This document shows positions 1 to 7,774 of a stretch of 64,000 bases of DNA, piece by piece. Location: contig CAISIK010000122.1 in assembly GCA_903885375.1 (NCBI GenBank), positions 23,931 to 87,930 of the forward strand, in the 5' to 3' direction. The DNA is from an uncultured Pseudomonadota bacterium (GTDB lineage: Bacteria > Myxococcota_A > UBA796 > SXON01). The translations under genes were made by a program, and so were the position numbers. A model generated the notes under the pieces. That model saw nothing but the letters and a program-made list of their open reading frames with translations. It searched no databases and was not told the DNA's origin. Each line of letters begins with the position of its first letter. The first letter of the stretch is position 1.

Positions 1-824
1 GCAGCACCGGCGCCGGCAACGACCAGATCCGCTTCGACGTGGCGATCCGCACCCTCCTCCCCGGCGCCCGCCTGCTCACGCCCATCCGCGATGAGGGCAT
101 CCAGCGCGAAACGAGCGCCGCCTACCTCGCGGCAGCCGGCTTCCCGATCTCGGCGGAGCGCAAGGACTATTCCGTGAACCAGGGCCTATGGGGCGTGACC
201 ATCGGCGGGCGGGAAACGCACGACGCCTGGTCCTGGCTCCCCGAGCACGCCTGGCCCACCACCCGGAATCCGGCGCAGGCCCCCGCCGGGGGCGAGTCCG
301 TGGAGCTCCACTTCGAAGCCGGTGAGGTGGAGGGCGGCCTCGCCACGGTCGAGCGGCTCAACGAGCTCGGCGCGTGCCACGGCGTGGGCCGCGGCATGCA
401 CCTCGGCGACACCATCCTCGGCATCAAGGGGCGCATCGCCTTCGAAGCCCCCGCGGCGGCCATCCTCATCGACGCCCACCGGGAGCTGGAGAAGCTCGTC
501 CTCACGCGCCTGCAGCTCACCCAGAAGGAGGGTCTCGGCTCGACCTACGGTGCCCTGCTTCACGAAGGCCTCTACTTCGACCCGGCGATGCGCGACCTCG
601 AGGCCTACTTGCACTCCACCCAGACGCGCGTCACCGGCGATGTGCGCGTGCACGTGGAACAGGGGCGGGTGGAGGTCCGCGGCGTGCGGTCGCCGTGGTC
701 ACTCATGAACGCCAGCGCAGGCACCTACGGCGAAACGAACCGCCTCTGGTCCAACGAGGATGCGCGCGGATTCTCCAACGTGTACGGCCTCCAGGGCGTG
801 CTGGCCGCCCGCGCGGGCACGTAG
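1..824 (+). CDS. argG: Argininosuccinate synthase, C-terminal two-thirds (5' end outside window)
   Basis: ATP-dependent ligase joining citrulline and aspartate to argininosuccinate in arginine synthesis. The frame is open from base 3, so the start lies before the window. The first visible residues, STGAGNDQIRFD, match the conserved citrulline/aspartate-binding block that normally lies about 120 residues into a ~400-residue ArgG. Further family signatures are KDYSVNQGLWG, GGRETHDAW and LPEHAWP, and near the C-terminus ASAGTYGE. A GTG at 39 is internal and is not the start. As I recall the families, the STGAGNDQ form resembles Bacteroidetes ArgG more than the CTGKGNDQ form, which fits the Bacteroidetes-type argF' about 5 kb downstream. 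Identification is firm; the subtype is inference. Confidence 0.95.
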   Translation, partial: STGAGNDQIRFDVAIRTLLPGARLLTPIRDEGIQRETSAAYLAAAGFPISAERKDYSVNQGLWGVTIGGRETHDAWSWLPEHAWPTTRNPAQAPAGGESVELHFEAGEVEGGLATVERLNELGACHGVGRGMHLGDTILGIKGRIAFEAPAAAILIDAHRELEKLVLTRLQLTQKEGLGSTYGALLHEGLYFDPAMRDLEAYLHSTQTRVTGDVRVHVEQGRVEVRGVRSPWSLMNASAGTYGETNRLWSNEDARGFSNVYGLQGVLAARAGT

Positions 825-859
825 CGCCGGGGCGACCCGCCACGGATCCTTGACATCGT

Positions 860-892
860 CACCGACATTTGTCAGTGAACCCATGGTATGAT
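860..892 (+). promoter_or_regulatory. Putative promoter with overlapping palindromic operator for the desaturase
   Basis: An 18-base near-palindrome, CACCGACA-TT-TGTCAGTG (860-877), has 8-base arms with one mismatched pair. A TATGAT -10-like hexamer follows at 887-892. A 17-nt spacer places the -35 position at 864-869, inside the palindrome. The GTG start at 901 is 8 nt after the -10, so the mRNA would be almost leaderless. A repressor bound at the palindrome would block the promoter. The sites are seen directly; the function is inferred. Confidence 0.5.
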
Positions 893-900
893 TCCCGGCC

Positions 901-1938
901 GTGAATACCGACGTCCGGGGCCCCACCGCCCCCCTGAGCAGCTTCGACCGCCGTCTCGCCTCGTTCCTCCATGACGAGCGCGACGTGCCCTTCGTTCACC
1001 TGATCGGGCAGTGCCTGCTGTTCCAGCTGCTCTCGCTCGGCATGTTCGCGCTGGGCAGCTCGGTGTGGATGGTGGCGCCCATCTACTGGGCGGCCTGGGG
1101 TTTCGGGCTGGTGGACCGGTTCATCCTGATGCTCCACTGCACGAGCCATCGGAACCTCTTCCGCAGCCGGCGCCTGAACCTCGTCATCCCTTGGATGGTG
1201 GGCCCCTTCTTCGGGCAGACCCCCGAGAGCTACTACGCCCACCACATGGGGATGCACCACCCGGAGAACAACCTCCGAGAGGACCTCTCCACCACCCTGT
1301 GCTACCAGCGGGACAGCCTGGCCGGCTGGCTGCACTACCTCGGCAGCTTCCTCACCGCCGGCCTCCCGCTCCTCGCCCGCTACCACGCGGTCAAGGGGAA
1401 CCGGAAGCTGTTCAAGCGGCTGCTCGTGGGTGAGAGCGCGTTCTGGCTCACCATGGCGGCCCTGCTCGCCTTGAACTGGCAGGCCACCCTCATCGTGTTC
1501 GTCATCCCCGTGCTCACCATCCGCACGTTGATGATGGCCGGCAACTGGGGCCAGCACGCCTTCGTGGACGGCGCGGATGCGGGCAATCCCTACCGCAACT
1601 CCATCACCTGCATCAACACGCGGTACAACCGTCGTTGTTTCAACGACGGCTACCACATCCTGCACCACCTGAAGCCCCGCACCCACTTCACCGAGTACCC
1701 GGCGGAGTTCGAGGCCAACAAGGCCGAGTACGGGCGGCAGGACGCCATCGTGTTCGACGGCATCGACTTCTTCCAGGTGTGGCTCTTCCTGATGCTCGGG
1801 CGGCACGACTGGCTGGCGAAGCGCCTCGTGGCCCTTCCTGGCGCCCCCACGCGCGACCAGGCCGGCGCGATCGCCTTCCTGAAGTCCCGGCTCTCCCCGA
1901 TCCTCGAGGAGAGCGAGCAGGGAATCGCCGCGAAGTAG
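901..1938 (+). CDS. Membrane fatty acid desaturase
   Basis: Integral-membrane di-iron desaturase or hydroxylase that introduces double bonds into acyl chains. All three histidine boxes are present: HCTSH at about residues 79-83, HHMGMHH at 114-120 and HILHH at 252-256, separated by hydrophobic segments near residues 33-75, 95-105 and 180-205. The length of 345 residues is normal for the family. Translation starts at GTG 901 directly behind a TATGAT -10-like element, with no visible Shine-Dalgarno, so the mRNA is probably leaderless. The gene is monocistronic-looking, lying between argG and a lipoprotein gene, and is not obviously linked to arginine synthesis. An operator-like palindrome upstream suggests control by a small repressor. 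Acyl substrate and regiospecificity cannot be read from the sequence. Confidence 0.88.
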   Translation: MNTDVRGPTAPLSSFDRRLASFLHDERDVPFVHLIGQCLLFQLLSLGMFALGSSVWMVAPIYWAAWGFGLVDRFILMLHCTSHRNLFRSRRLNLVIPWMVGPFFGQTPESYYAHHMGMHHPENNLREDLSTTLCYQRDSLAGWLHYLGSFLTAGLPLLARYHAVKGNRKLFKRLLVGESAFWLTMAALLALNWQATLIVFVIPVLTIRTLMMAGNWGQHAFVDGADAGNPYRNSITCINTRYNRRCFNDGYHILHHLKPRTHFTEYPAEFEANKAEYGRQDAIVFDGIDFFQVWLFLMLGRHDWLAKRLVALPGAPTRDQAGAIAFLKSRLSPILEESEQGIAAK

Positions 1939-1961
1939 CGGTGAGAGGCCTGGGCCCGCGC

Positions 1962-1967
1962 TACACT
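1962..1967 (+). promoter_or_regulatory. -10-like element before lipoprotein gene
   Basis: TACACT matches the TAnnnT form of a -10 hexamer and ends 6 nt before the GTG at 1974, the spacing expected for a leaderless transcript starting at the start codon. No good -35 is visible, so this is tentative. Confidence 0.35.
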
Positions 1968-1973
1968 GGCCCC

Positions 1974-2597
1974 GTGCTGGCCCTGCTCCTCATCTCCTGC
2001 ACCGGCACCCAGACGATCAAGCCGGGCGGCGAAGAGACCGCCGCCGACACCGGCACCGCGGCCGACACCGCCGCCGATTCCGGTGAACCGGCGCGCGACC
2101 TCGACGAGGATGGCTACGCCGCCGGAGAGGACTGCATGGACCTCAACGCCGCGGTGCACCCCGGCGCGGAGGAGGTGTGGAACCAGCTCGACGACGACTG
2201 CGACGGTCGCTTCGACGCCGACGGCACCTGGGCGGGCACAGCCACCGTCAATGCCCAGGCCGTGTACGAGGGCAACCGGTACACGTTCCGGCTCGGCTGC
2301 CCCTTTGCGGGCGAGCGCAAGAGTGGCACCTTCGAGTGGCTGGTTTCCTGCACGACCGACGCCGACGACGAGAAGGCCCAGCTGCTCCTCGGGCCCTCCT
2401 TCACCATCCGGCCCGAGGATGGGGGCGTGGAGCTCGAACGGTGGGAGGGCGACGCGATCGTGGAGAGCGCGGGCGGATGGGACACCCCGGCCGACGCCAC
2501 GATCGTCTGGAGCACCTTCGACCGCGCCGGACTCGCCGCCGACGTGTCCGCCGCCTCGCTCTCGATGGCGGTCGGCGCCACGATCTCCCGCCAGTAG
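1974..2597 (+). CDS. Lipoprotein with MopE-type metal-binding motif
   Basis: Probable surface lipoprotein of about 207 residues. A very short hydrophobic leader ends in a lipobox-like LLLISC with Cys at residue 9. A low-complexity Ala/Asp/Thr/Gly linker (residues ~18-45) follows. Next comes one putative metal-binding repeat of the kind in Methylococcus MopE (Pfam Cu-binding_MopE): DEDGYAAGEDC, then LNAAVHPGAEE, then LDDDCDG. The remaining ~140 residues match no family I recognise. Such proteins are frequent in Myxococcota genomes. GTG 1941 is an alternative in-frame start that would add an Arg-containing n-region; GTG 1974 is preferred because TACACT lies directly before it. Confidence 0.7.
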   Translation: MLALLLISCTGTQTIKPGGEETAADTGTAADTAADSGEPARDLDEDGYAAGEDCMDLNAAVHPGAEEVWNQLDDDCDGRFDADGTWAGTATVNAQAVYEGNRYTFRLGCPFAGERKSGTFEWLVSCTTDADDEKAQLLLGPSFTIRPEDGGVELERWEGDAIVESAGGWDTPADATIVWSTFDRAGLAADVSAASLSMAVGATISRQ

Positions 2598-2627
2598 CGG
2601 CTTTCGCTTGCGCCCCGGGCGCAGTCG

Positions 2628-2633
2628 TATAGA
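2628..2633 (+). promoter_or_regulatory. -10-like box (TATAGA, KWTAGMC class)
   Basis: TATAGACCC lies 25 nt before the GTG at 2659 and matches the box that precedes several other genes in this window (lepA, pyrB, argB, dut, ffh). It would drive the P-loop/argC/argD/argF' run. No convincing -35 is seen. Confidence 0.35.
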
Positions 2634-2658
2634 CCCGCGCCCTCCCCGGGGCTCGGCC

Positions 2659-3723
2659 GTGAAGGTACTGCTCAACAAAATCGCGTCCTCCACCCGCAAC
2701 TGCCGCCTCTCGCGCGAGGTCACGCTCGGCGCCCAGATCACGGCCGAAGAAGGCAGCGTCCTCGCGGTTCGCGCGCTCGACCGCAAGAGCACCTACAACG
2801 AGATCGAGGACATCCACGGCCGGATGGCCACCGTGAACGAGGGCGACATCGTGGCCGGCGTGCTCGGCGAGCGGCGGGCGCTGCACGGCTACACCGGCAT
2901 CGTGCCCTCCGAGGTCAAGGTGGGGGACATCCTCCACATCCTCAACCTCGGCGGCGTGATCGGCCTGTGCACGAGCTACAACCCCGACGTGGGCCCGGCC
3001 TGCCGCGCCGAGGTGCTGGGGCAGGTGCTCACGTTCCCCCACCTCGGGGAGCGCAAGGGCGTGCCGGCCACCATCAAGGCCAACGCGCTCCCGAGCGCAA
3101 GCTTCATCGACTCGAGCGTGCCGATCGTGGCCGTGAGCGGCACGTGCATGAACGCCGGCAAGACCTTCGCCGCCTGCGAGGTGATCCGCGGCCTCACCCG
3201 CCGGGGCTACCGCGTGGGTGCCGCCAAGCTCACGGGCGTGTCGCTCCGCCGCGACACCTTGAAAATGGAGGATGTGGGCGCGGTCCGCGCGCTGTCGTTC
3301 AACGACGCTGGCATCGTGTCCACCCGTCGCGCCACGTCGCTCGCCGTGGCCCGGGGGCTCGTCCAGGCGCTCAACGAACCCGTGCACGGCGTCGGAATCG
3401 ACGTGATCGTGGTCGAGCTCGGCGATGGCGTGATGGGCGAGTACGGCGTGGAAGAGATCCTCCGCGCCTCCGACCTCATGAAGCACACCGCCGTGCACGT
3501 GCTCTGCGCGAACGACCCCGTCGGCGCGTGGGGTGCCGCCCGCTACTTCACCGAAGACCTCGGGCTGCAGATCTCGGTGATCTCCGGTCCGCAGACCGAC
3601 AACGCGGTCGGCCGGAGCTTCGTGGAGGAGCGCCTCGGTCTCGTGGCGCTCAACGCTCGCACGGCCGGCGATGCCCTCGCCGCCAAGGTGGCGGAGCTGG
3701 TCGAGGCGGCCCGTGGTGCGTGA
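2659..3723 (+). CDS. Unrecognised BioD/CobQ-like P-loop protein coupled to argC
   Basis: A 354-residue protein I cannot assign to a named family. The N-terminal ~150 residues look like a beta-rich domain with no cofactor motif I recognise. From about residue 155 there is a P-loop NTPase-like domain whose Walker A, GTCMNAGKT at 161-169, has the GTxxxxGKT form seen in dethiobiotin synthetase, CobQ and MobB. A later acidic segment, VVELGDGVMGEYG, could contribute to Mg or substrate binding. The start is GTG 2659. The stop overlaps the argC start by 8 bases, and argC, argD and argF' follow with overlapping junctions, so this gene is translationally linked to arginine synthesis. A role there (for example ATP-dependent modification of a pathway intermediate or regulation) is only inferred from position. 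Confidence 0.7.
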   Translation: MKVLLNKIASSTRNCRLSREVTLGAQITAEEGSVLAVRALDRKSTYNEIEDIHGRMATVNEGDIVAGVLGERRALHGYTGIVPSEVKVGDILHILNLGGVIGLCTSYNPDVGPACRAEVLGQVLTFPHLGERKGVPATIKANALPSASFIDSSVPIVAVSGTCMNAGKTFAACEVIRGLTRRGYRVGAAKLTGVSLRRDTLKMEDVGAVRALSFNDAGIVSTRRATSLAVARGLVQALNEPVHGVGIDVIVVELGDGVMGEYGVEEILRASDLMKHTAVHVLCANDPVGAWGAARYFTEDLGLQISVISGPQTDNAVGRSFVEERLGLVALNARTAGDALAAKVAELVEAARGA

Positions 3724-4669
3724 TCGGCTGCGGGCCGTCGTGGTGGGTGCGTCGGGGTACACCGGCGCCGAAACCCTGCGTTGGCTCCTCGGCCACCCGG
3801 CGGTGGAGGTGGTCGGGGCCACCGCCCGCAAGCACGCCGGCGCCCCGCTGGCCGAGCTTTGGCCGCAGTTCCACGGCAGCGGCCTCGTGCTGACGGCCGA
3901 GCCCCCGCCCGCCGACGTGTACTTCCTCTGCCTCCCGCACGGCGAGGCCGCCCGGCTCGCGCCCACGCTCACGGCGGAGTGCATCATCGACCTCTCGGGC
4001 GATCACCGCCTGCCGGAGCCGCTCCACTCCGAGCACTACGGCTTTGCCCGCGAGGGGGAGCCCTGGCAGTACGGCCTCCCCGAGCTCGGCCCGGAGCTGC
4101 TCCTCGGCGCGCGCCGCATCGCCAACCCCGGCTGTTTCGCCACCGCCCTCGCCCTCGCCCTCCTGCCGCTCGCGGGCAAGATGTCGGGGCGTGTCGGCGC
4201 CGTGGGCATCACCGGGAGCACCGGCAGCGGCGCCACGCCCACCGACACCACGCACCACCCGCTGCGTGCGGAGAACCTCCGCGCCTACAAGGTGCTGCGC
4301 CACCAGCACGTGCCCGAGGTGGAGCGCGCGATCGGCAACATCCGGCTCGACTTCGTGCCGATGTCGGGCCCGTTCCGTCGCGGCATCCTCGTGACGTACA
4401 CCCTGCCCGCCTGTCCGGCGCGGCTCTGGGAGGCGCACTTCCAGCACAACCCGCTGGTGCGGGTGATCACGCGCCCGCCGGAGATCCTGCACGTCCTGGG
4501 CTCTCCCCGCGCCGACATCGGCGTGATCGAAGGGGGCGACGTCACGGTGGTGCAGTGCGCCGTCGACAACCTCTGCCGCGGCGCGGCCACGCAGGCCATC
4601 GCCAACCTCAACCTCCGGATGGGGTGGCCCATGCACCTCGGCCTCGACCGCGTGAGCGCAGTGCCATGA
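3716..4669 (+). CDS. argC: N-acetyl(succinyl)-gamma-glutamyl-phosphate reductase
   Basis: NADPH-dependent reduction of N-acyl-glutamyl-phosphate to the semialdehyde, third step of arginine synthesis. The Rossmann signature VVGASGYTGAE is at the N-terminus. The catalytic Cys lies in IANPGCFAT, and GSTGSG follows. About 317 residues, close to the family size. GTG at 3713 and 3716 are both possible starts, and both lie inside the 3' end of the preceding P-loop gene, so coupling is certain either way. The stop overlaps the argD ATG in an ATGA. The enzyme family accepts acetylated or succinylated intermediates, and the downstream argF' leaves open which acyl group this organism uses. Confidence 0.93.
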   Translation: MRDRLRAVVVGASGYTGAETLRWLLGHPAVEVVGATARKHAGAPLAELWPQFHGSGLVLTAEPPPADVYFLCLPHGEAARLAPTLTAECIIDLSGDHRLPEPLHSEHYGFAREGEPWQYGLPELGPELLLGARRIANPGCFATALALALLPLAGKMSGRVGAVGITGSTGSGATPTDTTHHPLRAENLRAYKVLRHQHVPEVERAIGNIRLDFVPMSGPFRRGILVTYTLPACPARLWEAHFQHNPLVRVITRPPEILHVLGSPRADIGVIEGGDVTVVQCAVDNLCRGAATQAIANLNLRMGWPMHLGLDRVSAVP

Positions 4670-5814
4670 CCATCACGCTCGACGAACTCATCGGCCAGCC
4701 CGGCAACGAAGCCGACTGGCAGCTCGCCACCTACGCCAAGCTCCCGCTCGACATCGTGCGCGGCGAGGGCAGTCGCGTGCAGACGGCTGACGGGCGCTGG
4801 TTCTGGGACTGGTACGGCGGCCACGCGGTGGCGCTCATCGGGCACTCCCACCCCACCTGGCGCCGGATCGTGGCCGAGCAGGCCGAGCGCCTCGTGTTCT
4901 ACAGCAACGTGGTGTACTGCCCGGTGCGCACGGCGGCCTGCCGCGCGATCGTGGAGTTCGCCCCTGCCAACCTCAGCCGCGTCTTCCTGTCGAACTCGGG
5001 CGCCGAAGCCAACGAGGCGGCCCTGAAGCTCGCGCGGCACCACACGGGGAAGCCGGAGATCGTGGCCTTCGAGGGCTCGTTCCACGGCCGCACCCTCGGC
5101 GCGCTCGCCGTCACGCACAGCGAGAAGTACCGGCGCTACGCCCTGCCGGAGTACGGCCACACCCGCTTCGCGCCCTGGGGCGAGGTCCCCAGCCTCGACG
5201 AGAACGTGGCGGCCGTGATCCTCGAGCCCGTGCAGTCGATGGCGGGCATGCGCACCGCCACGAGCGCGTTCCTGCACGGACTCCGGGCGGAGTGCGATCG
5301 CGTGGGCGCCCTGCTCATCCTCGACGAGGTGCAGACCGCCTGGGGCCGCCTCGGCAAGAACTTCGCGGCCGACTTCTGGAACGTCCGCGCCGACATCGTG
5401 ACGAGCGCGAAGAGCGCGGCGGGCGGCTTTCCCGTGGGCGTCACGTTGGTGGACGACGGCGTGGCCCGTGGGGTGAAGTCGGGCGACCAGGGCACCACCT
5501 TCGGCGCCGGTCCCCTCGCGAGCGCCGCGCTCCTCGCCACGCAGTACGTGATCCGCGAGGAGGGCCTCGTGGCCCGCGCCGCCGAGATCGAGCGCCGCGT
5601 GCGGGCGGCCTTCCCCGGCGAGGTGCGCGGCCACGGCGCCCTCCTCGGGCTCGTCTTCCCCGATGCGGTCGCCCCGCGTGTGGCGGCGCTACGGGATCGC
5701 GGAATCCTGACCGGCGGGAGCGACGACCCCCGCGTGATGCGCCTGATGCCCCCACTGAACCTTCCTTTCGAAGCGATCGACGAGCTCGCCTCCACCCTCC
5801 GGAGCCTTGGATGA
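4666..5814 (+). CDS. argD: Acylornithine aminotransferase (class III, PLP)
   Basis: PLP-dependent transamination of N-acyl-glutamate semialdehyde to N-acylornithine with glutamate. Class III motifs are visible: FLSNSGAEANEAALKLAR, SFHGRT, LILDEVQTAWGR, and the Schiff-base Lys in TSAKSAAGGFPVG. 382 residues. ATG 4666 overlaps the argC stop and the argD stop overlaps the argF' ATG, so the three genes form one translationally coupled unit. The segment around the PLP lysine (SAKSAAGGFP rather than the more common LAKxLGGGxP) is slightly unusual. Ornithine or 4-aminobutyrate aminotransferase would look similar, but context supports argD. Confidence 0.9.
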   Translation: MTITLDELIGQPGNEADWQLATYAKLPLDIVRGEGSRVQTADGRWFWDWYGGHAVALIGHSHPTWRRIVAEQAERLVFYSNVVYCPVRTAACRAIVEFAPANLSRVFLSNSGAEANEAALKLARHHTGKPEIVAFEGSFHGRTLGALAVTHSEKYRRYALPEYGHTRFAPWGEVPSLDENVAAVILEPVQSMAGMRTATSAFLHGLRAECDRVGALLILDEVQTAWGRLGKNFAADFWNVRADIVTSAKSAAGGFPVGVTLVDDGVARGVKSGDQGTTFGAGPLASAALLATQYVIREEGLVARAAEIERRVRAAFPGEVRGHGALLGLVFPDAVAPRVAALRDRGILTGGSDDPRVMRLMPPLNLPFEAIDELASTLRSLG

Positions 5815-6854
5815 ACCCGACCCTCGACACCCGCCTTCACGACGCCGTTTCCCGGGTTCGCCAGCACTGGCGCGGCACCCGGCTCATGGATGGGCTCGAG
5901 CCAGGCGTGGAGGGCACCCGCGCCCTGCTCGACGTGGCGCGCATCTACCGGGCCAACCGCCTCGAGATCGGGCGCATGCGCCCGCTGCTCGGACGCGCGG
6001 TGGCGGGCCTCTTCTTCGATCCCTCGCTCCGCACGCACACCTCGATGGAGGTGGCCACGGGCCGCTGCGGCGCCCACTTCGTGTACCTCCAGGGCGGTGA
6101 AGGCACCTGGAAGATGGAGTTCGATGAGGGCGTGGTGATGAACGGCCAGACCGCGGAGCACGTGAAGGAAGCGGCCCCGGTGCTGTCGTCCTACGCCGAT
6201 GTGCTCGCTGTCCGGGCCTTCCCCCGCTCCGGCAACCGCGACGAGACCGTGATCCGCGCCTTCGCCCGCTACGCCGGCGCGCCGCTCATCAACCTCGAGT
6301 CCGCGCTCGCCCACCCCTGCCAGGGCCTCGCCGACATGCTCACGCTCGATGACCTCGGCGGCGGCGGCTTCAAGGGGCGCAAGGTGTGCCTCACCTGGGC
6401 CCCGCACCCGAAGCCCCTCCCCCAGGCCGTACCCCTCTCCGTGGTGCGGGCCGCCATCCTCGGCGGCGCCGACCTCCACGTGGCCTGCCCCGAAGGCTTC
6501 GACCTCGACGCCGAGGAGATGGAGCGGGTGGCTGGCTTCGCCGCCGACACCGGCGCCCGCGTCACCCACACCCGCGATCAGGCCGCCGCCACCGACGGCG
6601 CGCTCGCGGTGTACGCGAAGGGCTGGGCCGCGAACGATCGCGACCACCACTCCGAGCTGGCCGCCCAGAACCAGGACTGGACCGTGGGAGAGCGTCAGAT
6701 GGCCAACGCCACCGCCTTCCTCCACTGCCTGCCGGTGCGTCGTAACGTGATCGTGACGGACTCCGTGTTGGACGGGCCGAAGTCGCGCGTCATCCCCCAG
6801 GCGGCCAACCGAGAGCCGGTGCAGGCGGCGGTGCTCCTGAGCTGGATGCTCTGA
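5811..6854 (+). CDS. argF': N-succinyl/N-acetylornithine carbamoyltransferase
   Basis: Transfers carbamoyl from carbamoyl phosphate to an acylated ornithine, giving acyl-citrulline; it replaces ordinary OTCase. The carbamoyl-phosphate loop is SLRTHTS (residues 72-78). The C-terminal half (LTWAPHPKPLPQAVP, FLHCLPVRRN, IPQAANRE) matches the Bacteroides SOTCase/Xanthomonas AOTCase group and not OTCase, which has an SMG loop and HCLP-A motif. The position that separates SOTCase (Pro90 in B. fragilis) from AOTCase (Glu92 in Xanthomonas) corresponds, by my alignment from memory, to Ala115 in NGQTAEH. The protein has about 25 extra N-terminal residues relative to B. fragilis SOTCase. ATG 5811 overlaps the argD stop. 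The family is secure; the acyl group is undecided. Confidence 0.9.
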   Translation: MNPTLDTRLHDAVSRVRQHWRGTRLMDGLEPGVEGTRALLDVARIYRANRLEIGRMRPLLGRAVAGLFFDPSLRTHTSMEVATGRCGAHFVYLQGGEGTWKMEFDEGVVMNGQTAEHVKEAAPVLSSYADVLAVRAFPRSGNRDETVIRAFARYAGAPLINLESALAHPCQGLADMLTLDDLGGGGFKGRKVCLTWAPHPKPLPQAVPLSVVRAAILGGADLHVACPEGFDLDAEEMERVAGFAADTGARVTHTRDQAAATDGALAVYAKGWAANDRDHHSELAAQNQDWTVGERQMANATAFLHCLPVRRNVIVTDSVLDGPKSRVIPQAANREPVQAAVLLSWML

Positions 6855-6873
6855 CGCCGATCTGACGACCCGT

Positions 6874-6886
6874 AGCCGTCACGGCT
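6874..6886. repeat. Short inverted repeat downstream of argF'
   Basis: AGCCGT-C-ACGGCT is a perfect 6-base inverted repeat starting 19 nt after the argF' stop codon. No T-run follows. It could be a weak terminator stem or an operator for the next gene. Confidence 0.3.
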
Positions 6887-6953
6887 GGAAGGGGCGACCT
6901 TGGGAACATCCTCAGCACAACTCGCTGCGGTGTCCCCCAACCAGGAGCCTCGC

Positions 6954-7712
6954 ATGACCCTCATCGCCCTCATCGCCAGCAACGCCTTCGCCGCCAACCC
7001 CGACGTGGCGGCGACCATCACCCCGCCGGCCACCAACACCGTGTACTCCGCCACCCGGTGGTACGTCACGGTGTCGAACACGGGCAACCAGGACGCGGCC
7101 GGCAGCAAGGTGGTGATCCAGCTCCCCACCACGAACACCAGCCCCCAGGTGTACGTGATGGGCACGGTGAGCGCGAAGAGCAGCTCCTGCACCGCCTCCG
7201 GCACGAAGCTCACCTGCTCCCTGGGCACCATCAAGCGCAACAAGACCAGCACCGTGTACTTCGACATCGCGCTCCCCGAGAGCTCGGGCACGCTCGACTT
7301 CAGCGCCACCGCCAGCACCACCACCGCCGGCAACCCCACGGGCAACGACACCGATACGGAAGTGGCCGTGATGTCCTACTACAGCCCCACCACCGCGGGC
7401 GGCGTGACCGTGACCAACCGCCACTGCACGGGCACGAGCCTCGAGGCCTTCTTCGAGTGCGAGCTCTTCCCGAGCTCCATCTCGAGCCACAGCGCCGTGT
7501 TCAATACCGACGGCAGCGTGTCGATCCCCGCCGACGGCAGCTACAGCGGCTCCTGGAGCATCTCGGGCGACGAGCTGACCTTCGACTACACGCAGGGCAG
7601 CGTGGTGGAGGCCGAGTTCGTGGGCCACGGCGTGGATGGCACGAGCTGCTGGGAAGGCCTGACCACCTTCCCCGGGAGCACCTACGTGGCCCCCTACGAG
7701 GTGTGCTTCTAG
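6954..7712 (+). CDS. Secreted protein with DUF11/CARDB-like domain
   Basis: A 252-residue probable exported protein. The first ~13 residues (MTLIALIASNAFA) form a short signal-peptide-like stretch ending in AxA. Residues ~15-130 resemble the DUF11/CARDB beta-sandwich seen in bacterial surface proteins, with a typical core: VTVSNTGNQDA, then CSLGTIKRN. The rest is Ser/Thr/Gly-rich with a few cysteines and no recognised domain. ATG 6954 is chosen because CCAGGAGCC, a Shine-Dalgarno-like run, lies just upstream; a TTG at 6900 is less likely. Function unknown; probably an extracellular or cell-surface structural protein. Confidence 0.65.
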   Translation: MTLIALIASNAFAANPDVAATITPPATNTVYSATRWYVTVSNTGNQDAAGSKVVIQLPTTNTSPQVYVMGTVSAKSSSCTASGTKLTCSLGTIKRNKTSTVYFDIALPESSGTLDFSATASTTTAGNPTGNDTDTEVAVMSYYSPTTAGGVTVTNRHCTGTSLEAFFECELFPSSISSHSAVFNTDGSVSIPADGSYSGSWSISGDELTFDYTQGSVVEAEFVGHGVDGTSCWEGLTTFPGSTYVAPYEVCF

Positions 7713-7774
7713 TCGGCCGGTCGAGGGCCCACGTGATGACGCAAGAGCCTCCCGCTGGCATAGCTTTCGCTTCC

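Noticed and set aside
1650..2790. Long minus-strand open frames across the desaturase and neighbouring genes
   Set aside because: High-GC shadow frames without family motifs, opposite genes with clear domains; the same reasoning excludes similar long antisense frames elsewhere in the window.
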